From an uncultured Lachnospiraceae bacterium (GTDB lineage Bacteria > Bacillota > Clostridia > Lachnospirales > Lachnospiraceae): a stretch of 18,976 nt of DNA. Shown here piece after piece: positions 13,283 through 18,976 of this stretch; positions within the stretch are counted from its first letter, which is position 1; each line of letters starts with the position of its first letter. Below the pieces are notes generated by a model. The model saw only the letters and a list, made by a program, of their open reading frames with translations, was not told the origin of the DNA and did not search any database. The DNA lies in assembly GCA_900548905.1 (NCBI GenBank), contig URMK01000086.1, positions 1 to 18,976 of the forward strand. The letters run 5' to 3'. A program made the translations under genes and the position numbers.

Positions 13283-14880
13283 CGGATCAAATCAGTCAAT
13301 GCATAGATAGCAAGAAAAACTTTCTCCTAAGCGGCGGAGCTGGAAGTGGAAAAACCTACACGCTTATACAAACGTTGCATCATGTTTTTAAGAACGATCC
13401 CAAAGTGCGCGTCGCTTGTATTACCTATACCAATGTGGCGTCTGATGAGATAAAGGAAAGGTCGCCGTATTCAAAACTTCGGGTATCCACTATTCATGAT
13501 TTTTTGTGGGATGAAATTAAAGAATATCAAAAGAATTTAAAACAAACGGTGCTACTCCTGATTTCTGCTGAAAAAGAGTGCAAAGGGAGCGGGTTATCAT
13601 ATTCTGGTGAAGCAGAGATTGATGAACAAAGCTTTTCTTGTATCGAGTATCAGAACTACCGAGATTTGGAGCATGGTATCATTTCTCATGACGATTTGCT
13701 GAAAATTGCTAATTATATGTTTGCAACGTATCCTTTGCTAGCTAAAATATTATGTGACAAGTATGATTATATTTTTATAGATGAATATCAGGATACACAA
13801 AAGTTAGTTATTGAAATTTTTTTGGAGCACATAAAGACATCTGCTAAAGGTTCACTGTGTATTGGTTTCTTTGGCGATAAAATGCAATCTATCTATGAAA
13901 CAGGAATCGGGAATATTCAGCCCTATATAGTAGCTGGTGATGTTTGTGAAATTGTCAAAGAAGATAATTATCGCTGTGCTGTCAGTGTAATTGAATTGCT
14001 GAATCGTGTGCGCTCTGATATAACTCAACACCCCGCAAAGAAAAATCCAGATGGTTCCATAGCGAATAAGATTGGAAGTGCTACTTTTGTTTATTCTGAT
14101 AACGATTTTAATTTAGCAACATTCGAGGTAAGTGATTTTGTTTCTGGTTGGAACTTTGATAATACGCATGAAACAAGAGTATTGTTCTTAACCCATAAGT
14201 TGAGTGCTACCCGTCTTGGTTTTGCAGAATTGCTGGCGGCTTACAAATATGCTGACAACTTAATTGGAAATGAACCGGATCGTTTGGCTCGGCATTTGTT
14301 AAAAATCGGAGGAATTTTGTTTTACTACAGTAAAAAAGATTTTTCCTATGTGATTGATGAAATTCAACGAAAAATCAGGACAAATGATGACAAACAAAAA
14401 ATCAGTTCAGCACTGTCTCGCCTATCGAAAAATCTGGATATAAGTATTGAAGAATTAATAAACGGATTTGACAAGGAACATCTAATTCGAAAAGATGACC
14501 GCTTCAATGAATTCCTTGAAAACCACAATGAAATGTATGATAAGATAAAAATTTTACCTGCGTCAGAAGTGCTGGCTTATTTTAAATACTACAATGACTT
14601 TTCACCATATTCAACGCAACATGGTATTAAAGGAGCTGAATTTGATAATGTCCTTGTAATAATGGATAACGGAAGGTGGAATAATTACAACTTCAAATAT
14701 TACTTTGAAGACACCTCTGGAAAAGAATCTATAATACAGCGAACTGAAAGAATTTTTTATGTTTGCTGTTCAAGAGCAAAGGATAATCTCGTTGTATATT
14801 ATCCAAATCCGACTTCTCAGATTATAGCCCAGGCAAAACGCTTGTTTGGTGCTGAAAATGTTCACTCATTGTCCACTTAG
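13267..14880 (+). CDS. gajB: UvrD/Rep-type superfamily 1 helicase (GajB-like)
   Basis: A 537-residue SF1 helicase. Motifs in order: LSGGAGSGKT (21-30), YTNVASDEIKER (motif Ia), STIHDFLW (Ic), YIFIDEYQDTQ (II), FFGDKMQSIYE (III), EDNYRC (IV), HGIKGAEFDNVLV (V) and FYVCCSRAKDNLVVYY (VI). It is shorter than housekeeping UvrD, matching the compact GajB type (about 500 residues). It overlaps the nuclease gene by 16 bp; AAGGAGG six bases before ATG 13267 sets the start, and a GTG farther upstream is rejected. In Gabija, GajB is thought to use DNA ends or nucleotides released by GajA and to help deplete nucleotides and stop phage replication. The assignment to Gabija rests on the pair, not on this gene alone. 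Confidence 0.87.
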   Translation: MAGPITDQISQCIDSKKNFLLSGGAGSGKTYTLIQTLHHVFKNDPKVRVACITYTNVASDEIKERSPYSKLRVSTIHDFLWDEIKEYQKNLKQTVLLLISAEKECKGSGLSYSGEAEIDEQSFSCIEYQNYRDLEHGIISHDDLLKIANYMFATYPLLAKILCDKYDYIFIDEYQDTQKLVIEIFLEHIKTSAKGSLCIGFFGDKMQSIYETGIGNIQPYIVAGDVCEIVKEDNYRCAVSVIELLNRVRSDITQHPAKKNPDGSIANKIGSATFVYSDNDFNLATFEVSDFVSGWNFDNTHETRVLFLTHKLSATRLGFAELLAAYKYADNLIGNEPDRLARHLLKIGGILFYYSKKDFSYVIDEIQRKIRTNDDKQKISSALSRLSKNLDISIEELINGFDKEHLIRKDDRFNEFLENHNEMYDKIKILPASEVLAYFKYYNDFSPYSTQHGIKGAEFDNVLVIMDNGRWNNYNFKYYFEDTSGKESIIQRTERIFYVCCSRAKDNLVVYYPNPTSQIIAQAKRLFGAENVHSLST

Positions 14881-14895
14881 GTGACTATGCGATAT

Positions 14896-14937
14896 AAATG
14901 GCAGTGGGATATGCGTTTGGCTATCCGACTGCCATTT
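14896..14937 (+). terminator. Terminator of the Gabija-type operon
   Basis: AAATGGCAGT (14896-14905) pairs with ACTGCCATTT (14928-14937), and GGATA pairs with TATCC inside, with a single G/G mismatch and a 10-nt loop. It begins 15 bp after the helicase stop codon. GTGTTAAAAATATTTTTTG follows. It is a strong stem, and the T-run is slightly displaced. Confidence 0.65.
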
Positions 14938-14954
14938 GTGTTAAAAATATTTTT

Positions 14955-15006
14955 TGTCGTGGCCTTGACATATGGGTGACAATGATTATGACGACATTAT
15001 TCGACA
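14955..15006 (+). repeat. Boundary repeat copy 3 (52 bp, after the Gabija module)
   Basis: The left arm (14955-14980) is identical over 26 bases to 11086-11111. The core is AATGATTA (14981-14988), different from TTACATAG in copy 2. The right arm TGACGACATTATTCGACA (14989-15006) agrees in 16 of 18 positions. Orientation is the same, and the distance from copy 2 is 3869 bp. The IS66 target duplication begins at 15005 and includes the last two bases of this repeat. Without the IS, the repeat would run into GGCATACC at 17808. Confidence 0.85.
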
Positions 15007-15012
15007 AATAAC
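15005..15012. repeat. IS66 target-site duplication, left copy
   Basis: CAAATAAC directly before the IS end. The identical octamer follows the other end at 17800-17807. Eight bases is the known duplication length for IS66-family elements. Confidence 0.92.
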
Positions 15013-15046
15013 GTAAGCGTCAAATCCTGCGCCTACCTATAAATTA

Positions 15047-15072
15047 ACGCCGCTAACAGATATCAGCGGCGT
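15047..15072 (-). terminator. Terminator of tnpC
   Basis: ACGCCGCT (15047-15054) is exactly complementary to AGCGGCGT (15065-15072). On the minus strand the hairpin overlaps the tnpC stop codon and is followed by TTAATTTATAGG. It is compact and GC-rich, so it is a plausible terminator just inside the IS end. Confidence 0.6.
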
Positions 15073-16691
15073 GGTTTTCTGCATTCAGCCGGTAACTCTT
15101 TTGCCCATGGCAATAAGTGGTTTAGCTTCGCAGAATCTATATTTCCTTTTTCGTCACAGAGTTTGGGAAGCTCTGTGAGTAAATGCTTAAAATAATAATA
15201 AGGTCTCAGGTTATTGAGCTTTGCGGTTTCCGAAATACTGTAGATGACAGCGCTTGCCTGCGCTCCCTGAATGGAATCGTGAAACATCCAGTTCTTTTTA
15301 CCGATACAGAAAGTTCTGATTGAACGTTCACTTGCTGAATTATCAATGGGTACGTTCCCGTCAGTCAGAAATACCTTCAGATATTTTTCCTGATTCAGGC
15401 TGTATTTCAGTCCTTCGGCTGTTTTCCCTTTGGGAGGTACGGCAGTATTTTCAAGCTGGTTTTTTACCCACGCAAAATACTCCTCAACCAATGGTCTGAT
15501 TGAGTTTTGGCGTTCTTTGAGACGTTCCCAGGCTGTCAGATCCTTTAAGGCACCTTCCAGTTTATATATCTGGGATATCCGGCTTAATGCCTGATAGGCA
15601 ACCGACCGTCGTACCGCATCAGGATTGGATTTGTCCGCTGTCTTTATGGCATCGGCATAATCCCTTCTTGCATGTGCCCAGCAGTTGGCATTTATCAGTC
15701 CCTGAAGCTTTTTTTCTATCAAATGATACTGGGAAAGGCTATCGGTAACCAGAATGCCTTTGTAATTCTGATAGAATTGAAGTGGAAACTCATGGTTCCT
15801 GCCTTTCTGGTATTCATAGATGACGATTGGGAACTCTGTATGGAATTCACCGGAGCGGTGCACCCACATATAGCTTTTGCTTCCGGGAGCTCTGTCATCA
15901 TTGATTACCTGGGTGGGAGTCTCATCCGACTGTGTCACAGGAAGCTTTAACAGTTCCTGCTTCATTCACTCCACCAGAGGCGCGAAGTACCGGCGGGAAC
16001 TGTTTATCATCCAGTTTGACATGGTCTGCTTTGAAATGTTAACCCCGTTACGGAAGAATTCCTGTTCCATTCGGTGCAGCGGAGCAGAATTCACATACTT
16101 TACATTCAGGATAGAAGCTACAAGGGAAGGTGTTGCTATACTGCCACGGAACAGATCCTTTGGACGGTCACCACGCATGAATTCATCCTGATGGTAACCA
16201 TCGGTTCCCACAAAGACATCTACCGTGTGGACTTCTACAGTCCAGCTCTCAGGTTCGTGTCTTAAACGTTTGTAGGTTTCACTGGGCATCTGTTTCCAGT
16301 TGCCTTCACCGTAGAAAGCATCCAGTACCTCTTTAGATACCGTGTGGGTTGGTATGGCATCTTCCGGGAAATCCTTTAAGTCCGCTTCCCGCTGCCCGCT
16401 GGATTTTTTCTTCTTTGCTTTTTCACGGATGATCTCATCAGGATCCGGCTCCTGTACAAGCGGATTATACAAGGCATCTGCTTCATCAAAAAAGGAGAAC
16501 TGTCCCTCAATGGATGCCATTGTTTCCGTATGACGGCCAAAGCTCTGCTGGTTTGCAAGACGTACCTGCTCAATAAGCTTCTCGATGTTTTCATTCAACG
16601 CATCAAGCTGTCCCTGCATACCGAGAATGATGGTGACCAACTCTTCACGGCTTAAGTTATTCAATTCACCCAGTGTATGCTTGCTGCCCAT
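15063..16691 (-). pseudogene. tnpC: IS66 transposase TnpC, interrupted by an in-frame TGA
   Basis: Two minus-strand pieces in the same frame (16691-15966 and 15965-15063) join into one IS66 DDE transposase of normal length, about 542 codons. The N-terminal half has the leucine-rich coiled part (LVTIILGMQGQLDALNENIE) and the zinc-binding/antitransposase region (ETYKRLRHEPESWTVEVHTV). The C-terminal half has the catalytic residues in SDETPTQVI, LVTDSLSQYH and NSASERSIR. TGA at 15968-15966 separates LVE from MKQELL. One C-to-T change from CGA (Arg) is the simplest explanation. All three acidic catalytic residues lie after the stop, and no other lesion is seen, which suggests a recent event. An ATG follows the stop at once, but no ribosome-binding site serves it specifically. 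Confidence 0.9.
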
Positions 16692-16970
16692 TGATCCGCT
16701 CCTTGTCCTTTCCTGTCTCTGATTATACTACAGAATCAGTGAAACAGCGAATCGTAAGCATCTTGCCTTTCGGCAAAACGCCTATGCTTAAAACAGCGTT
16801 GCCTGCCCATATACAATGAGGAAATATAGAGTTTTCAAGGTTCAAATATTACTTACATCACACTTATACCGGCGGCAGACGTGCTTTTACAACATCTCAA
16901 AAAGTGCTTCCATAAGCAGATTTTATGCGATAAAACAACAGAAATTTTTCTCTGTTTTGCACAATACTTT
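16692..16970. other. Spacer inside the IS between tnpB and tnpC
   Basis: This 279-bp stretch has no supported gene. It carries the tnpC ribosome-binding site (AAGGAGC, six bases before ATG 16691). Plus-strand open frames here are short and have no usable start signals. Such spacers between tnpB and tnpC occur in several clostridial IS66 elements. Confidence 0.5.
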
Positions 16971-17327
16971 TCAGAAAACCTTTGCCGGATGGACTTCTTT
17001 AATCTTCAGGTCGAGAGGATTAAGGCCCAGCATCAGGAGGCGGAACTGCTCTTCGGTGATATCTTCAGCTTCCTGTGTTGTCCTTGGCCATGCCAAAGAA
17101 CCGTCCTCAAATCTTTTGTATAATAGCAGGAATCTGTTCCCCATCCAGAGAAGTCCCTTCATACGATCGGAACGCCTTCCACAGAACAGAAAAAGAGTTC
17201 CTTGTTCAAACGGATTCAGGTTGTACTGTGAACCGATGACCTGAGTCAGTCCATCAATTCCTTTGCGCAGGTCAACAAAACCACATGCGAGTATCACGCG
17301 CCGGATTCCACCGGCATCCTCAAGCAT
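16971..17327 (-). CDS. tnpB: IS66 accessory protein TnpB
   Basis: A 118-residue IS66 OrfB protein, the usual size. The core is characteristic: ILACGFVDLRKGIDGLTQVI, then GTLFLFCGRRSDRMKGLLW and LPxPDL-region residues replaced by GSLAWPRTT. The frame is open farther upstream, but ATG 17327 is chosen because AGGAGGTGT lies three to five bases before it and homology starts at MLEDAGGI. It overlaps the end of tnpA by 8 bp (ATGCTTGA), so the two are translationally coupled. TnpB is required for transposition in this family, but its biochemical role is unclear. Confidence 0.92.
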   Translation of the reverse strand: MLEDAGGIRRVILACGFVDLRKGIDGLTQVIGSQYNLNPFEQGTLFLFCGRRSDRMKGLLWMGNRFLLLYKRFEDGSLAWPRTTQEAEDITEEQFRLLMLGLNPLDLKIKEVHPAKVF

Positions 17328-17703
17328 TGGACACCTCCTGCAGAAGCCTGGTAAGCAGCCTGTCGGAAATTTCGTTAGACACTGCCACAGTTGCATGGGA
17401 AGTTTTAATCACGACTGCGGGCTGGAAAGAAAAAGGAATTTCCGGATTCTGTTGCGGTATCATGGGAACTTCAGCAAAGGTAACTGTTCCTTTTTCCTGC
17501 ATTGCAGGAAGAGAAGTACTTCCATCACTCAGTTGGCTGTAGACTTCTTTACGGACTCTCCTGAGCCAGTAGTAATACGTCTTTTCCTGAACCCCGTTTT
17601 CTGCCAGCCACTGCCTGGCTGTCTGCCCATCGGGACGGCTTTGACACTGCTCGATAATCAGTTTCCATTGATTGAGGCGAACATCATGAGTACAAGCATC
17701 CAA
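17320..17703 (-). CDS. tnpA: IS66 accessory protein TnpA (HTH, OrfA)
   Basis: A 127-residue IS66 OrfA protein with an N-terminal helix-turn-helix of the IS3/IS66 orfA type: LNQWKLIIEQCQSRPDGQTA, QWLAENGVQEKTYYYWLRRVR. It begins with TTG at 17703, seven bases after GAGGG; no in-frame ATG occurs in the conserved part. The C-terminal half is less conserved. A 13-bp perfect stem (17716-17751) lies directly upstream and takes in part of the ribosome-binding site, so translation may be held down in its mRNA. It overlaps tnpB by 8 bp. Confidence 0.9.
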   Translation of the reverse strand: MDACTHDVRLNQWKLIIEQCQSRPDGQTARQWLAENGVQEKTYYYWLRRVRKEVYSQLSDGSTSLPAMQEKGTVTFAEVPMIPQQNPEIPFSFQPAVVIKTSHATVAVSNEISDRLLTRLLQEVSNA

Positions 17704-17715
17704 CTTTACACCCTC

Positions 17716-17751
17716 CTTGAAAAAACTAGTAGTTTTTTTAGTTTTTTCAAG
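17716..17751 (-). promoter_or_regulatory. Leader hairpin over the tnpA ribosome-binding site
   Basis: CTTGAAAAAACTA (17716-17728) and TAGTTTTTTCAAG (17739-17751) are perfect reverse complements with a 10-nt loop. On the minus strand the 3' side of the stem ends in AAG and runs directly into GAGGG, the tnpA ribosome-binding site. This could dampen transposase expression, especially in read-through transcripts. Confidence 0.6.
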
Positions 17752-17799
17752 TTTGCTACAGAATCTATAAAATATCTAGGCGAGAGATTTGACGCTTAC

Positions 17800-17807
17800 C
17801 AAATAAC
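17800..17807. repeat. IS66 target-site duplication, right copy
   Basis: CAAATAAC, identical to 15005-15012, directly after the IS right end. Joining the two flanks restores the original sequence after the last boundary repeat. Confidence 0.92.
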
Positions 17808-17945
17808 GGCATACCTCCAACGGATATACAAAATATAAAATAAAAACACCAAGGATTACATAAAAAGAAATGATCTATTATACTATAGTCATGATACTGA
17901 AGCTGGTTCACGCGCAATCCTTCCCGCTTCCGGCATGGCGGCAAT

Positions 17946-17979
17946 CAGTAACCGTTCAGACTTGTCTGAACGGTTACTG
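17946..17979. terminator. Perfect 15-bp hairpin after the MerR gene
   Basis: CAGTAACCGTTCAGA and its exact reverse complement flank the loop CTTG. It starts 20 bp after the stop of the MerR gene on the minus strand. Neither side has a T-run, so it may be a transcript-end stabiliser, a bidirectional terminator or a protein-binding palindrome. Confidence 0.5.
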
Positions 17980-17998
17980 CACTTCTCACCGGTTATAC

Positions 17999-18844
17999 CT
18001 ATTTATAAAATTCCCGTATCGCTTTTCCCAGAAATGCCGCGGTTCCGTTTCCATACGGTGTATCCATACTCTTACGCATATCCTCATTCTTTTCATAAGA
18101 ATCTGCGATTTCCAGCATCAGTTCTTTTACGTCCTCCATCTGATACAGCTGCTTTGATACAAAGTCCAGTTCTCCGATGAGGGACTTCACCTCGAAGGAA
18201 GAAACATCCGTGCCGATTTTTTCCGCCAGCTTTTTATAAATACCGTCTATCCGGTTCCGGTATGCTTCCATGACCTCCATACCCGCAGGATTTTTTACCG
18301 CTTCCATGGCCTTATCCTTATTTCCGTACCACTCCACTACCTTGCGGAAATTCTGCTGTGCGTCCTGTCCGGATGCTTTTTCCAAAAACTGCTCCCGGAA
18401 CTTCTCCAGACTTCCGTATTTTTCCTTCATCACCTGCAGCTGTTCTTCTCCCATATTTGCAACGACAGCCTGATACATCTCATCCATTTCTTTTTTACTG
18501 AACATTTCAAAATCCATTTTATTTTCTCCTCTCAAAATGTCGGATATTCCGGAAATCATACGGTTCAGACGGTCTCTTTTGATCTCCAGCATTCTTTTTT
18601 GTGTGACAAGTATGGAATCTCTGTCCAGGTCAGGATTATCCATAATCTCCCTGATATCCAGCAAGGGCATATCAAATTCCCGGAAAAAAAGTATCTGCTG
18701 CAAACGTTCCAGGGCTTTATCGTCATAAAGCCGGTATCCCCCTTCACTGTATGACGAAGGCTTCAAAAGTCCTATTTCATCATAATAATGAAGGGTGCGT
18801 ACGCTGATATTAGTTCGTTCGGATACTTCTTTTACGGTTTTCAT
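17999..18844 (-). CDS. MerR-family regulator with TipAS drug-binding domain
   Basis: A 281-residue TipA/Mta-type activator. Residues 1-70 are the MerR winged helix (MKTVKEVSERTNISVRTLHY, YDEIGLLKPS, GGYRLYDD). A coiled-coil dimer helix (about 75-110) and a C-terminal TipAS antibiotic-recognition domain (about 125-275; YGSLEKFREQ, FRKVVEWYG) follow. TipAS proteins bind structurally varied drugs such as thiopeptides and twist a badly spaced promoter into an active shape. ATG 18844 is chosen because AGGAGG is seven bases upstream; a GTG ten codons earlier would place coding sequence over the promoter. The operator and 19-bp-spacer promoter at 18873-18903 show autoregulation. No drug pump gene is adjacent in this window. 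Confidence 0.92.
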   Translation of the reverse strand: MKTVKEVSERTNISVRTLHYYDEIGLLKPSSYSEGGYRLYDDKALERLQQILFFREFDMPLLDIREIMDNPDLDRDSILVTQKRMLEIKRDRLNRMISGISDILRGENKMDFEMFSKKEMDEMYQAVVANMGEEQLQVMKEKYGSLEKFREQFLEKASGQDAQQNFRKVVEWYGNKDKAMEAVKNPAGMEVMEAYRNRIDGIYKKLAEKIGTDVSSFEVKSLIGELDFVSKQLYQMEDVKELMLEIADSYEKNEDMRKSMDTPYGNGTAAFLGKAIREFYK

Positions 18845-18872
18845 TATGGTGCCTCCTGTTCCTGACAAGACC

Positions 18873-18903
18873 ACACTACACCCTCACGTTCCGTGAGTGT
18901 CAA
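18873..18903 (-). promoter_or_regulatory. MerR-type promoter with palindromic operator
   Basis: On the minus strand, TTGACA (18903-18898) is separated by 19 bases from TAGTGT (18878-18873). A 15-base palindrome, CTCACGGAACGTGAG, lies within the spacer. The overlong spacer with a centred palindrome is the signature of MerR-activated promoters. It points at the MerR gene itself, whose ATG is 29 bp downstream of the -10 box, so the gene is autoregulated. Confidence 0.85.
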
Positions 18904-18976
18904 TACATTTTACAGAGGTTACCCTAAAATGTAATAGTTAATTCTTGTTTCACCATGTAAATTCGTGTTAGATGAT

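Larger units (their letters stand above)
15013..17799 (-). mobile_element. IS66-family insertion sequence, complete but with a broken transposase
   Basis: A 2787-bp element with three minus-strand genes in the standard tnpA-tnpB-tnpC order. The terminal inverted repeats start GTAAGCGTCAAATC at both ends (15013 onward; reverse complement ending 17799) and agree in 20 of 23 positions. GTAA ends are the IS66 hallmark. The 8-bp duplication CAAATAAC flanks it perfectly, so the copy arrived by transposition and the flanks have not rearranged since. tnpC carries one in-frame stop, so this copy is probably immobile unless helped in trans or by readthrough. The insertion lies at the edge of the last boundary repeat of the defence island. 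Confidence 0.95.

Noticed and set aside
7793..14880. Island as a prophage because of KilA-N
   Set aside because: There is no integrase, structural, lysis or replication gene; the rest is defence-type.
11096..15000. TTGACA inside the boundary repeats as a promoter -35 box
   Set aside because: No good -10 box lies at 16-18 bases in both copies, because the divergent 8-nt core falls there. Better promoters lie downstream in the unshared sequence.
7639..17814. GTATGCC before the first boundary motif and GGCATAC after the last as island terminal inverted repeats
   Set aside because: The match is only seven bases and the positions relative to the motifs differ; chance is likely.
1..18976. CRISPR array, rRNA or tRNA genes
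   Set aside because: No regularly spaced repeats, rRNA-like or tRNA-like sequence could be found in the window.

Overview
The window looks like a chromosomal segment of an anaerobic, Gram-positive gut-type Clostridia, most likely Lachnospiraceae. This rests on strong AGGAGG ribosome-binding sites, a diiron flavoprotein, a rubredoxin-fused acyl-CoA dehydrogenase, a very short holin-like toxin peptide and a TipA-type MerR regulator. The assignment is inference from gene content; no rRNA or other phylogenetic marker is present.

Left part (1-7350, balanced base composition). A previously easy-to-miss 28-residue holin-like toxin gene lies at 151-237 (minus) with strong RNA hairpins. Next comes a minus-strand redox cluster: a Cys-rich Rrf2 regulator (4340-3927), a 343-bp spacer with a cloverleaf-like RNA fold, a three-part fusion of acyl-CoA dehydrogenase, ETF-alpha FAD domain and rubredoxin (3583-1676), and a flavodiiron protein FprA (1649-435). 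Together these could pass electrons from an acyl-CoA to O2 or NO. Plus-strand accessory genes follow: a SAM methyltransferase, an ANT(6)-like aminoglycoside nucleotidyltransferase and an HTH regulator with six membrane segments.

Middle part (about 7500-15012, visibly AT-richer). This is a defence island of two modules. Module 1 has a KilA-N protein, a HEPN-like protein and an ORC/CDC6-like AAA ATPase. The last two are translationally coupled and form a candidate undescribed two-gene system. Module 2 is a Gabija-type pair: an OLD-family ATPase/TOPRIM nuclease overlapping a UvrD-type helicase. A related sequence (TGACGACA-NNN-TTCGACA) sits in the same orientation before module 1, between the modules and after module 2. 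The last two copies share a 52-bp architecture: a 26-nt identical arm, an 8-nt divergent core and an 18-nt arm. This punctuation of the modules is the most unusual pattern in the window.

Right part. An IS66-family element (15013-17799) has clear terminal inverted repeats and a perfect 8-bp target duplication (CAAATAAC). It inserted exactly at the edge of the last boundary repeat. Its tnpC is split by one in-frame TGA. Beyond it lie a 15-bp-stem palindrome and a TipA-type MerR regulator with a textbook 19-bp-spacer MerR promoter over a palindromic operator.
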